A stretch of 64,000 nucleotides of DNA, taken from JAPOKJ01 sp031421635 (GTDB taxonomy: Bacteria > Pseudomonadota > Gammaproteobacteria > Burkholderiales > Burkholderiaceae_E). Each line of letters opens with the position of its first letter. The first letter of the stretch is position 1. Under the pieces are notes generated by a model. It made no database searches. It was given only the letters and a program-made list of their open reading frames with translations, and was not told the origin of the DNA. Where the stretch lies: contig JANOPA010000066.1 of the NCBI GenBank assembly GCA_031421635.1, forward strand, positions 62,001 through 126,000. The letters run 5' to 3'. Both the position numbers and the translations under genes were made by a program. This document shows, in pieces, positions 54,348 through 63,191 of the stretch.

Positions 54348-55148
54348 TCATCGCTTATTTTCCGAAGTTGCGCCAGCGCTGAGGTCTTGCGCCGCAATTT
54401 GATCTTGAACGGCCTCGGCATCGGTGCCTAAATACACCTCGACAACCTTGGGGTCGCGCGTCACTTCGGAGGGGGCTCCCTGCGCAATCACCTCACCATG
54501 ATCGAGCACAATGCAGCGGTCGATCACTCGCATCAGGACACCCATGATGTGCTCCACCCAAATAATGGTCACGCCGCGTTGATCGCGAATACGTTTGAGC
54601 ATATCAGCAGCCTGGTTCATTTCCTGCTCGTCGAGGCCCCCTAAGCTTTCGTCTGCCAACAGAATCTTCGGCTGTGTCGCGAGCGCTCGTGCCATCTCCA
54701 GTTTTTTGAGTCCCGCTGCTCCCAAACCATCGACGCGGGCATCCCTGCTGCGCGGCAAATCAATCAGCTCGAGTGCGTCGAGGGCACGCTTCTCTGCTTC
54801 GCCTCGTGAAATCGTTTCGCTGGCACCATAGAAAGCGGCCAAGGTGGCGTTTTCCAAAATCGAGAGGCGACGAAATGGCCTGGGAATCTGAAAGGTGCGA
54901 GCCAAACCACGCTTACATACCTGATTGGCTGAAAGCCCGCCGATCTCGTGGCCCTCAAGCATGATGGACCCAGCACTCGGTGCGTAGAGACCTGCAATGA
55001 CGTTAAAGGTCGTACTCTTACCCGAGCCATTCGGGCCGATCAAGCCGAGGATTTCCCCGTGGGCCAACTCAAACGAAACATTATTGACGGCCGTAAAGCC
55101 GCCAAACTGCTTGTTGAGCGAGCGAACGCTGAGGATGGGCGCAGGCAC
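54348..55148 (-). CDS. livG: Branched-chain-type ABC transporter ATPase (LivG-like)
   Basis: This is a 266-residue ATPase with Walker A GPNGSGKSTTFNVIAG and the LivG-specific block GLARTFQIPRPFRRLSILENA. Instead of a standard LSGGQ signature it reads LGAAGLKKLEMARALA, a variation common in related uptake systems. Walker B is ILLADESLGGLDEQE. The start is GTG 55148. It works with LivF to energise the transporter. Confidence 0.9.
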   Translation of the reverse strand: MPAPILSVRSLNKQFGGFTAVNNVSFELAHGEILGLIGPNGSGKSTTFNVIAGLYAPSAGSIMLEGHEIGGLSANQVCKRGLARTFQIPRPFRRLSILENATLAAFYGASETISRGEAEKRALDALELIDLPRSRDARVDGLGAAGLKKLEMARALATQPKILLADESLGGLDEQEMNQAADMLKRIRDQRGVTIIWVEHIMGVLMRVIDRCIVLDHGEVIAQGAPSEVTRDPKVVEVYLGTDAEAVQDQIAAQDLSAGATSENKR

Positions 55149-55187
55149 GAAGCGCGAATCGTCTTAGCCTAACCTTGCCGATCTTTC

Positions 55188-56486
55188 CTATTGGGCCGAG
55201 TAAGCGTGTCCTTTGGGTAGCGGCAGTGCCGCGTCTTTCGTTTTGATAGCACTGGGCCAGACAATGTAGGTATCGCTCGCGTTGTATTGCATCACTACGG
55301 GTGAGGAGCGCTCGTTTTGACCGGCCATTTGATGTCCTGCGGGAAAAAATTTCACGCCATAGCCTTGGATTGTTCCCCCCACGGGAATGTCAGTTTCCAG
55401 GGCGGCCTTGCGTAGCGCTTCAGAATCAAAACCACCGTGTTTCTTGATGGCGCGCGGCAAGACATCACTAAAAAATACCCAGGCGTTGTTGAAACCCATG
55501 GAGAGATGAGGCGGGACTTCGTCTCCCTTCACGTCGGCCTTATAACGCTTGACCATCTCCTTGGTGAGATCGCCCAGCCCAGCTTTTAAGGTGGCGGGGT
55601 TCAGCAGTTGGGCTGCTACTGGATCGACGTTGTATATGAGGTTGGCATCGTCTTTGAAGGTCGCGTAGAGTTTGTCGTATTGACCGTAGCCCGCGCCGTG
55701 GCCGATGAGCGCTGACCACTTAAGGCCCTGCTCTTTGGACTGACGCAAGAACAAAGTGATGTCAGGGTTGTAGCCGGTGTGCAAGATGACGTCAGGGCGA
55801 GCGCGCTTGAGTTTGGTCACCAGTGGTGAGAGATCCGGCGAGGTTGCGGCATAGCCTTCCTTCAGCACCACTTGCATGCCAAAGCCCTTACAAGCATTCT
55901 CGTTACCGGAGGCCACACCCGCGCCGTAGGGGCCATCTTCATAAATGATGGCGACTTTCAAGTCCTTGGCATCCTTGCCCAGCTTGGCCTTGGTCTGCTC
56001 GTTCAAGAAGGTGCAGGAAGCTTCCCCGAATTGATCAGAATGAACTTGGGGTCGAAACACGTACTGGAGCTTTTTGTCTTTAAACACGGCTGAGGCGACG
56101 CAGACATTGGCCCACATGAACTTCTTGGCGGCATCGGCTTTCTGCGCCATCGGCACACAGTGTGCACTCGAAAACACGCCCATGATGAGATCGACTTTCT
56201 CTTGATTGATGAGTCGCTCGGTCTCATTAATCGCCACCTCGGGCTTGGACTGGGCATCGACATAAATAGGCTTGATTTTCACGCCTTCGACACCGCCACG
56301 CTCATTGATAATGTCAATCGCGTACTTGGTGCCCAGGTAGGAAGCGTTGGAGCCGCCTGCAGCCAAAGGACCGGTTAGGTCATACACCACACCAATCTTG
56401 ATTTCCTTAGATTGGGCCATGAGCGGTGATACTGAAACAGCGGCGCTCAGAGCTAAGGACCATCCAAGTAGTTTCTTGAAATTCAT
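55188..56486 (-). CDS. livK: Branched-chain-type ABC transporter solute receptor (LivK-like)
   Basis: This is a 432-residue periplasmic receptor with a Sec signal (cleavage near LMAQSKE, residue 25). The first mature strand reads IKIGVVYDLTGPLAAGGSNASYLGTKYA, followed by VALTERLINQEKVDLIMGVFSS-like text and DVILHTGYNPDITLFLRQ. It starts at ATG 56486 with GGGGAGA upstream; the frame is open to 56510. Large receptors like this often bind aromatic or fatty acids rather than leucine. The permeases and ATPases follow in one leftward operon. The acyl-CoA dehydrogenase cluster lies upstream. Confidence 0.88.
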   Translation of the reverse strand: MNFKKLLGWSLALSAAVSVSPLMAQSKEIKIGVVYDLTGPLAAGGSNASYLGTKYAIDIINERGGVEGVKIKPIYVDAQSKPEVAINETERLINQEKVDLIMGVFSSAHCVPMAQKADAAKKFMWANVCVASAVFKDKKLQYVFRPQVHSDQFGEASCTFLNEQTKAKLGKDAKDLKVAIIYEDGPYGAGVASGNENACKGFGMQVVLKEGYAATSPDLSPLVTKLKRARPDVILHTGYNPDITLFLRQSKEQGLKWSALIGHGAGYGQYDKLYATFKDDANLIYNVDPVAAQLLNPATLKAGLGDLTKEMVKRYKADVKGDEVPPHLSMGFNNAWVFFSDVLPRAIKKHGGFDSEALRKAALETDIPVGGTIQGYGVKFFPAGHQMAGQNERSSPVVMQYNASDTYIVWPSAIKTKDAALPLPKGHAYSAQ

Positions 56487-56593
56487 GAAGTCTCCCCACA
56501 GTGTGAACAAAACTATCGTACCGAATCTTTAGGACAATAATACTTCGCTTTGGTGACGAAATGGAACAATGTGTGCAAGTCGCAAGGTTTCAA

Positions 56594-56911
56594 TTACTTT
56601 CGTTTTAGCCATTTTGGATTGTTGATCGCTAATGCTTTTTCAAGCGACTGTTTGAGAGTCGCCAGAAGATCAGCGTCGTTCGTGGAGATCCCACCCCGGC
56701 GAATCTCAAGAGCGAGTTGTTCGGCGCTGAGCGCGGATTCCGTGGGCATGGCGTTGCCTTGCTGAGACGCTTCCTCACGCTGAACGATGCGCAGCGCGTT
56801 GATGGCGAGTCTGGTTTTGAAGCGATGTTCACCTTCTAAAGTTGGTAAGAGTTCAGCCTCAAGATATTGCAGTGCAACCTCAAGTAGGGCGGCTTGACTG
56901 GGAATGCTCAT
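56594..56911 (-). CDS. DUF6285-like small protein
   Basis: This is a 105-residue helical protein (MSIPSQAALLEVALQYLEAELLPTL...EHRFKTRLAINALRIVQRE). It matches the small DUF6285 proteins that accompany acyl-CoA dehydrogenase and APH-like kinase genes. ATG 56911 overlaps the kinase stop (ATGA), so it is translationally coupled. Function unknown; the conserved context suggests a partner of the kinase or dehydrogenase. Confidence 0.75.
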   Translation of the reverse strand: MSIPSQAALLEVALQYLEAELLPTLEGEHRFKTRLAINALRIVQREEASQQGNAMPTESALSAEQLALEIRRGGISTNDADLLATLKQSLEKALAINNPKWLKRK

Positions 56912-57903
56912 CAGCCTTGCTCCTCCAATAATTGCATCAAATCCCACAGGGGTTCTTCCACTCTGCGTCCAATAACGCTATGTTCAAGGCTGACACTGCC
57001 GGGTGTCCCGTTGGGTTTGCCCAGGCCCATCGACAGGCACATGATGGCCCACTTCACCTGGCCAAAGGCTTCCCAAAATCGCACTCGGTTAGGATCGACC
57101 TGCTTGCCGCTCGCAGCTTCATAGGCGCGATAGAACGGCGCGCGCTCACCCATGCCAGCCACCGGGTAAGCGCCACCGAAGCGCCAGGTTTTTAGACACA
57201 GCCAGGCGAGGTCTTGCATCGGGTCGCCCAATACGGCAAGCTCCCAATCAATCACGCAGGCCAGGCCACGTTCATCAACAATTAAATTGCCGAGCCGGAA
57301 ATCGCCATGCACTACGGAGAGCGGAACCGGCTCGGGTAGATGCTCTTCTACCCATCGCAGGCCCCATTCAAGTGCCGGCATCTTGACCTCGTGCTGATCA
57401 ACAATGTTGCGATAGCGTTGCCACTGCGCACTTGCATCCATTGATTTCAGATAGCCGGCCGAGTCCAGGGGAATCGCGTGAATGGTCGCGAGGGCACGGG
57501 CGCACTGAAGCGGCAAAAGAGTCCGTGCAGACGCATACTTTTCTTCCCTCAAAATTTTGGGAGCAAGGGTTTCCCCGGCCACCCAACGGGTCAGGTGGCC
57601 GGTGCCAAGATCGTCGGCTTCGTCAAAAACCGCGAGCACTTCCGGTGCAGCAACACCTTGGCGGCGCGCGGCGCGAAGTAGCTTAGCGTCATTGCCTGCC
57701 GTCAATTTGGTGGACATAAAGGGATCGTCCTCCTCGGCGGCATTGGTCAACTGCAAGACCAGTTTTTGCGCAGTTCCGCGCACCTCAACCTCAAAGATCC
57801 AAGTCCCCTTGGTGGCACCGCCCGTCACGCGCACGAGATTACGTACCTCGCCATCGGCGCCAAGGTGTCGCGCCAGGGCGCGATCCAAATTAGTCGCGAG
57901 CAC
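56911..57903 (-). CDS. APH-family kinase associated with acyl-CoA dehydrogenase
   Basis: This is a 330-residue protein of the aminoglycoside phosphotransferase fold, related to the kinase-like domain of ACAD10. The catalytic loop is LSVVHGDFRLGNLIVDE and the metal-binding Asp is in CVIDWELAVLGDPMQDLAWL. The N-terminal block VTGGATKGTWIFEVEV is the nucleotide loop. In ACAD10/11, this domain phosphorylates a 4-hydroxyacyl-CoA so that the dehydrogenase domain can eliminate phosphate. A similar pairing here is inference. It overlaps the dehydrogenase gene by 14 bases. Confidence 0.85.
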   Translation of the reverse strand: MLATNLDRALARHLGADGEVRNLVRVTGGATKGTWIFEVEVRGTAQKLVLQLTNAAEEDDPFMSTKLTAGNDAKLLRAARRQGVAAPEVLAVFDEADDLGTGHLTRWVAGETLAPKILREEKYASARTLLPLQCARALATIHAIPLDSAGYLKSMDASAQWQRYRNIVDQHEVKMPALEWGLRWVEEHLPEPVPLSVVHGDFRLGNLIVDERGLACVIDWELAVLGDPMQDLAWLCLKTWRFGGAYPVAGMGERAPFYRAYEAASGKQVDPNRVRFWEAFGQVKWAIMCLSMGLGKPNGTPGSVSLEHSVIGRRVEEPLWDLMQLLEEQG

Positions 57904-59152
57904 CGATCATTCCAAACATATGACCGGCAATCTTGCGCATCTGAATTTCCTCGGAGCCTTCGGTGATGCGGTAGCGACGGTGATGACGATAAATATGCTC
58001 AAACGGCTTGTGACGCGAGTAACCAATGCCACCGTGAACTTGCATGGCCCGGTCTGAGGCTTCGCACACCAGGCGATTGGCTCGGTAATTACACATCGAC
58101 ACCCGATCAGAGAGCTTACGTGCGACTTCGGGCTTCGTCATCTGGTCCATTTGCCAGGCCGTCTGATAGATGAGAGTTCGTAACATGGCGGCTTCAGTAT
58201 GCAGCTCGACCAGCGGGAATTGAATGCCCTGATTGACGGCCAGAGGCCTGCCAAAGGGCTTGCGTTGCTTGGCATAGGCGATGCTTTCATTGATGCAAAA
58301 TTGCGCGGCACCAAGGGATGAGGCCGCCTGGCGAATTCGGTTCTCATGGACAAAATGCTGTGCGAGTGCCAGACCGTTTTCGGGGTCTCCAAGAATAGCG
58401 TCATCAGGGACCCACACATTGGTCAGGGAAATTCGGGGGTGATCGGTGGGCATATTGAAGGTCCACAAATACTCTTCAATCTTGAAGCCCGGTGCATTAG
58501 TGGGCACGATGAAACAGGTGATGCCGCGCGCCTCACCATCGTTGCACGAGGTGCGAGCAAAAATAAGATCATGGGTGGCAATGTGCAGGCCGGTGTTCCA
58601 CATCTTTTCACCATTGATGCGCCATCCCGCGCCCTCTCGCACCGCGCGGGTCTCCATCCAGGTGGCGTCCGAGCCGTGCAGGGGTTCAGTCAGCCCGAAG
58701 GAGATCTTGGTTTGTTCCTCCAGCATCATGGGGATGAACTGCTTTTTCTGCGCTTCAGTGCCAAAGTCTCGAAACATCAGGACCACGGGCAAGTTACCGA
58801 CGATTGAACTTTCATTTTGCAAATCGTTATGGAGGCCTAAGCCCTTGGCGGCCAAATGCTCGCGGATAATGGCCATGGCCAAGTTGCTGCCGTTCTTGCC
58901 GCCGTACTCTGGAGGTAGCGAAAATCGGTAATGCCCCGCTTGGTCCGCGCAACGCTTCATGGCGGCCAGTAACTCCTCCCAATCATGACGAGGCAACCCT
59001 CCGGCCTCAAAATCGGTGCGAGCCCATTCGCGCCGATGATCAAAAAAGCGCATGTTGTCGTTGGCCTCCTGCATGGGCTTGATCTCGCCCTCGATGAAAA
59101 GGTCTAGTTCCTTAAGATAGTCTTGGATAGCCTGCGGGATATTGAAGTCCAT
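57890..59152 (-). CDS. Acyl-CoA dehydrogenase (ACAD10/11-like)
   Basis: This is a 420-residue flavoprotein. FAD and substrate motifs include ISFGLTEPLHGSDATWMETRA, WRINGEKMWNTGLHIATHDL, and the C-terminal QVHGGIGYSRHKPFEHIYRHHRRYRITEGSEEIQMRKIAG. The expected catalytic Glu of short/medium-chain types is not obvious; ITEGSEEI is the usual C-terminal position. It starts at ATG 59152. It leads a leftward cluster with the APH kinase, DUF6285 protein and the liv-type transporter. This cluster may take up and degrade a hydroxylated or branched acid. Confidence 0.9.
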   Translation of the reverse strand: MDFNIPQAIQDYLKELDLFIEGEIKPMQEANDNMRFFDHRREWARTDFEAGGLPRHDWEELLAAMKRCADQAGHYRFSLPPEYGGKNGSNLAMAIIREHLAAKGLGLHNDLQNESSIVGNLPVVLMFRDFGTEAQKKQFIPMMLEEQTKISFGLTEPLHGSDATWMETRAVREGAGWRINGEKMWNTGLHIATHDLIFARTSCNDGEARGITCFIVPTNAPGFKIEEYLWTFNMPTDHPRISLTNVWVPDDAILGDPENGLALAQHFVHENRIRQAASSLGAAQFCINESIAYAKQRKPFGRPLAVNQGIQFPLVELHTEAAMLRTLIYQTAWQMDQMTKPEVARKLSDRVSMCNYRANRLVCEASDRAMQVHGGIGYSRHKPFEHIYRHHRRYRITEGSEEIQMRKIAGHMFGMIGARD

Positions 59153-59376
59153 GTTGCTGGGTCTCTCAGAAAGATGATGGGTCTACGAGCAGGAGTCAGG
59201 CGCCGAAGCGCTAAATTGCGCGCTTGGCCCGTAATGTTGTTTGAATAGTAGCGCCGCTCGGCCTGGTCTGCTGCTCTTAGGTCTCAGTCTTGAGATCGAG
59301 GCCAATGGAGCCGCTCTAGCGTGATATTATCCGGTTTGTTCCAAATTTTGTTCTTTGTTCATATCTTATGTACTAA

Positions 59377-60447
59377 ATGGATAATTTAACCTCTCCCTGG
59401 CAATTTCCAAGGCCAAAAGAGGCCGCGCATTACGCTGATTTATTAGCCGATGCGCCCGCCCGCGCTTTGGCATTGTTCGCGCCGCGTCAGACTGGCAAGA
59501 CGCATTTTTTGACCCATGATCTGAGCGATGAGGTTGTCAAACGGGGCTGGCATGCGATTTACATCGATCTTTGGGGCGCTAGCAACCCCTTGGGCGCCAT
59601 CCATGGAGCGATTGCCCTGGCCTATAACAACACGTTGCGCTCCACTCTAAACCGACAGGTCTCAAAAGTGGGTGCAGCGGGACTGTCCCTCGAGCTTGCC
59701 CAAGCCAAGCCACTGGAAAGCACCGACCCGGCAAGCCAAACGATGATGGCCTTCGGAAATCTTGTCGCACATGCACCCAGTGCTAAGTACCTGCTTATGA
59801 TCGACGAAGCGCAAGCCTTGGGAGCCGGCGAGCGCGGTGAAATCGCCATGAAAACCCTTCGCGCAATGGTACAGACCTACCGCAAAAACACGATGCTGAT
59901 TCTTACGGGTAGCTCAAGACCGCATCTTCTTGCACTGGTCGGCGATCATTCCAAGGCCGCGTTTAAGCTGGCCACCAATATCGATTTCCCCTTGCTTGGA
60001 ATGGAATTTCTGGCGTTCATTGCTAAGCGGTTCAAAACCGTCACGGGCAAAGAGGTTCCCCTGTTAATGCTCGATGCGGTCTTTACCTCGCTTCAGTACC
60101 GTCCTGGCGACATGATTGACTTCATGCGATTTTGGATCGCCGACGCGGAGTCTTGCCTAATCGATGCGGCGTTTGCTCTTTTTCGTGAAAAATCAGGACT
60201 CAACGAAACCGCTGCGAGCAATCTGGAGGCGCTCAGCCCTTTACAGATCGAAGTGTTTGCGGCTCTGGGTCTGAACACTTCAGGAACATCTAAACTGTTT
60301 ACGCTTTCTTCAAGAAAAGCCTTGGCGGCGGCCATCGGAATCACTGAGCCTATTGCCTCGGCCAGCCTCACGAGGGCGCTCGCGGCGCTAGAGAAGCGAG
60401 GCCTTGCGATGAAAGTCGGGCGAGGTGAGTACAAACGTATGACGTAG
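59377..60447 (+). CDS. Orphan AAA/STAND-like ATPase with C-terminal winged helix
   Basis: This is a 356-residue protein. Walker A reads LFAPRQTGKTHFL (near residues 33-45) and Walker B KYLLMIDEAQALG (near 140). Sensor-like ILTGSSRPHLLALVG follows near 187. The last 70 residues (RKALAAAIGITEPIASASLTRALAALEKRGLAMKVGRGEYKRM) form a likely winged-helix DNA-binding or dimerisation domain. It resembles archaeal-type ATPase families and small AAA proteins of unknown role. The start at ATG 59377 has no strong ribosome binding site. The 224-base gap before it holds an AT-rich stretch and no clear promoter. No partner gene is adjacent. Confidence 0.75.
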   Translation: MDNLTSPWQFPRPKEAAHYADLLADAPARALALFAPRQTGKTHFLTHDLSDEVVKRGWHAIYIDLWGASNPLGAIHGAIALAYNNTLRSTLNRQVSKVGAAGLSLELAQAKPLESTDPASQTMMAFGNLVAHAPSAKYLLMIDEAQALGAGERGEIAMKTLRAMVQTYRKNTMLILTGSSRPHLLALVGDHSKAAFKLATNIDFPLLGMEFLAFIAKRFKTVTGKEVPLLMLDAVFTSLQYRPGDMIDFMRFWIADAESCLIDAAFALFREKSGLNETAASNLEALSPLQIEVFAALGLNTSGTSKLFTLSSRKALAAAIGITEPIASASLTRALAALEKRGLAMKVGRGEYKRMT

Positions 60448-60528
60448 TGGCCGCCATCGGAACGTTGTACGATGGCATTGATAAATTTCAATGGACCGCT
60501 AAAGGAATGCTAATGGAACGCTTCAACC

Positions 60529-61539
60529 ATGCCGATGTTTAAGAAGAGGCCACTTGTAATAATCGGCTCGGCCGTTTTGGGTTTTCTCAGCCTTTCTTCC
60601 TGGCTGAGCGCCTCGGCCTGGGCTCAGGGCGCAGAAAAGCCCGCTGATTGGCCAACCCGGCCCGTGACTCTAATCGTGCCCTTTGCCCCTGGCGGGCCGA
60701 CTGATACGGTTGCCCGCCTGCTCGCCGAACAACTTAGAATGATCTGGCAGCAGCCCGTGATTGTGGATTACAAGCCTGGTGCGGGCACGGTGGTCGGCAC
60801 GCAATTTGTGGCTCGTGCGCCCGCCGATGGCTACACCCTGGGTATGGCGATCACCGCGCACATGATCAACCCGAGCTTGCAGCCCAAAATGCCTTATGAC
60901 ACCCTTAGGGACCTGACCGGTGTGTCCTTACTGGGTCAAGCCCATTTCGGTCTGTTCGCCCATCCGGCTTTCCCACCCTCCAACATTGCCGAGCTCGTGG
61001 ATTACGCCAAGAAAACCCCTGGTAAGTTGTCCTATGCCACACCCGGAAACGGTACCGGCACACACCTCGCAGGCGAGATGCTGAAGGCCATGGCGGGTAT
61101 CGACATGGTGCATGTTCCCTATAAAGGCTCTGCCCCTGCTCAACAAGATGTCATTGGGGGGCGCGTGCCCTTGTTGTTTGATGTTCTATTTTCAGCAATG
61201 CCCTTCGTCAAGGACAATCGACTCAAGGCGATCGCATTGGCCAGCCCAAAGCGCGCCGCCGCGAACCCCGAGATTCCACTGGTCGCGGAGCGCTTGCCTG
61301 GGTTCTCGGCCATGAGCTTTATTGGTGTGATCGCGCCCTCAGGACTTCCTAAGCCTCTCCTGAGTCGAATTAGTTCCGATATTGCCAAGGCCGTCAATTC
61401 GGCGGAGCTGAGCCAAAAAATGATTCAGCTCGGTATTGAGCCGGTCGGCTCAAAAGCGGAGGACTACAACGCCATGATTCAAGTCGAGATCAATAAGTGG
61501 TCGGCGGTCGTCAAGAATGCCGGCATCAAGATAGAGTAG
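60529..61539 (+). CDS. Bug-family periplasmic solute-binding protein
   Basis: This is a 336-residue receptor with a signal peptide (cleavage near ASAWAQG, residue 33). Family blocks are WPTRPVTLIVPFAPGGPTDTVAR, DYKPGAGTVVGTQFVARAPADGYT and DMVHVPYKGSAPAQQD. It is related to the receptor at 12620-13645. A TauD-type dioxygenase gene follows six bases downstream, so the receptor may import that enzyme's substrate. No TctAB membrane genes are present. Confidence 0.9.
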   Translation: MPMFKKRPLVIIGSAVLGFLSLSSWLSASAWAQGAEKPADWPTRPVTLIVPFAPGGPTDTVARLLAEQLRMIWQQPVIVDYKPGAGTVVGTQFVARAPADGYTLGMAITAHMINPSLQPKMPYDTLRDLTGVSLLGQAHFGLFAHPAFPPSNIAELVDYAKKTPGKLSYATPGNGTGTHLAGEMLKAMAGIDMVHVPYKGSAPAQQDVIGGRVPLLFDVLFSAMPFVKDNRLKAIALASPKRAAANPEIPLVAERLPGFSAMSFIGVIAPSGLPKPLLSRISSDIAKAVNSAELSQKMIQLGIEPVGSKAEDYNAMIQVEINKWSAVVKNAGIKIE

Positions 61540-61545
61540 GCCACT

Positions 61546-62394
61546 ATGAAATTTCACGCCTTAGCCCCTTTTGCCGCTGAAGTGAGCGAGATTGACCTGT
61601 CCTTGCTGCCCAGCCAAGAGCAGGCGCGCGCCATTGAGGCGGCCATGGACCAGCATGGTGTATTGGTGTTTCGAAACCAAAACCTGGATCAACATCAGCA
61701 AATCGCCTTCGCAAAATCGCTCGGGCCCTTGGATCTTGGTTTGAGGAAAGTGAAGACTGGGGCGCATCGATTTGAGTATCAGGAACTCGCTGATATTTCA
61801 AACGTAAAAATCGATGGCGCTGTGGCGGAGCGCGATCATGCCAAGATTGTCGGCAACGTGGCCAATCAACTCTGGCATAGCGATTCCAGCTTTCAAAACC
61901 CGCGGGCCAAGTACTCCATGCTGTACGCCGTCGTCACCCCCGGCTTCGGTGGCGACACCGAGTTCGCTGACTTACGAATGGCCTACGACGCTTTGCCGCG
62001 ATGGCTAAAAACCCAAATTCAGGATCTGAAAGCGGTGCATTACGCGCTGCACTCCAGAATGATGCTCGGTGATGACCAATATAGCGAGGAGCAAAAGAAG
62101 GCCATTGCGCCCGCCGTGTGGCCCTTGGTGCAAACCGACCCCCGCACTGGCCGCAAAATATTATTCGTAGGCATCCACGCTTGCGAAATTCTCGGTATGA
62201 CCAAGGCCGAAGGTCGTATGCTCATCATGGACCTGCTTGAACATGCCACGCAACGTGAGTTTGTTCATGTGCATCGTTGGAAAGTTGGCGACCTGGTCAT
62301 GTGGGACAACACCGCAACGGTGCACCGCGGTCGCTGGTTCGATTTTGCCGAGCGACGGGAGTTACGACGGGCGACTACGGAAGAGGTTGTTTAG
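61546..62394 (+). CDS. TauD/TfdA-family 2-oxoglutarate dioxygenase
   Basis: This is a 282-residue Fe(II)/2-oxoglutarate dioxygenase. The iron ligands are His and Asp in LWHSDSSF (near residue 108) and His in TATVHRGRWFDFAERRELRRA (near 262), where an Arg binds 2-oxoglutarate. Layout and length are like TfdA (2,4-D dioxygenase) and taurine dioxygenase. The start is ATG 61546. Pairing with a Bug receptor and an SDR suggests catabolism of an imported acid, but the substrate is unknown. The gene converges with the SDR two bases apart. Confidence 0.88.
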   Translation: MKFHALAPFAAEVSEIDLSLLPSQEQARAIEAAMDQHGVLVFRNQNLDQHQQIAFAKSLGPLDLGLRKVKTGAHRFEYQELADISNVKIDGAVAERDHAKIVGNVANQLWHSDSSFQNPRAKYSMLYAVVTPGFGGDTEFADLRMAYDALPRWLKTQIQDLKAVHYALHSRMMLGDDQYSEEQKKAIAPAVWPLVQTDPRTGRKILFVGIHACEILGMTKAEGRMLIMDLLEHATQREFVHVHRWKVGDLVMWDNTATVHRGRWFDFAERRELRRATTEEVV

Positions 62395-62396
62395 GC

Positions 62397-63158
62397 TTAT
62401 AGCTGCACCCCTTTGGTCAGACCACCATCGACCACTAAATTGGTTCCCGTAATAAAGCTGGCCGCAGGACTTGCCAAGAAAACGACCGCGTTTGCGATTT
62501 CCTGAGGAGTTGCCATGCGCCCCATCGGATTCATAGCCAGTGCTTTTCTGAAAAAATCCGGGTCACTTTGCTCTATTTGATTCCAAACGCCGTTGGCAAA
62601 ATAGGTGTTACCGGGCGACACGGAGTTTGCGCGAATCTGTTGACTAGCGAGGCTCTGAGCGAGCCCCTGGGTGTAATGCACGATCGCCGCTTTGAAAGCG
62701 CCGTAGGGTCCAGCGGCAAAATCGATTTCTCGTCCAGACACACTGGCGATCGTCACAATCGCAGCATGAGAACTACTTTCCAAATACGACTGAGCCGCAT
62801 TGACCAAGTGCACCGTGCCCATCATATCGACCGCAAAGCTCTGCTGCCAGCTAGCCTCATCGTTGGCGATGGCCAGAGCACTTACATTGGCAACGACAAT
62901 ATCGATTCCACCGAGAACGCGGCCCGCATCATGCACCCAATCACTCAGGTCTTTCGCGTGACCGACGTCAAGATCGCGCCCGAAAACCTTGACACCGTAA
63001 TGTGAGAAATCCGCAATGGTTTTCTCGACTTCGCTGAAGTTGCGGGCGCAGATGGCAAGGTGTGCACCCTCGGCCGCCAGGGTTTGGGCAATGGCTCGGC
63101 CTATCCCCCTGGTGGCACCGGTCACGAGGGCACGAAGGCCCGCGAGTCTAAGATCCAT
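62397..63158 (-). CDS. Short-chain dehydrogenase/reductase
   Basis: This is a 253-residue classical SDR. The cofactor loop is LVTGATRGIGRAIAQ, catalytic Ser in TIASVSG, and Tyr-x3-Lys in YGAFKAAI. The C-terminal GTNLVVDGGLTKGVQL is also typical. It oxidises or reduces a hydroxy/keto group using NAD(P). It is read in the same direction as the DUF2855 gene upstream, 33 bases apart, suggesting a two-gene unit. Confidence 0.9.
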   Translation of the reverse strand: MDLRLAGLRALVTGATRGIGRAIAQTLAAEGAHLAICARNFSEVEKTIADFSHYGVKVFGRDLDVGHAKDLSDWVHDAGRVLGGIDIVVANVSALAIANDEASWQQSFAVDMMGTVHLVNAAQSYLESSSHAAIVTIASVSGREIDFAAGPYGAFKAAIVHYTQGLAQSLASQQIRANSVSPGNTYFANGVWNQIEQSDPDFFRKALAMNPMGRMATPQEIANAVVFLASPAASFITGTNLVVDGGLTKGVQL

Positions 63159-63191
63159 TGTGCGTCCTTTCGCGATAACTTGCGCGACCTG

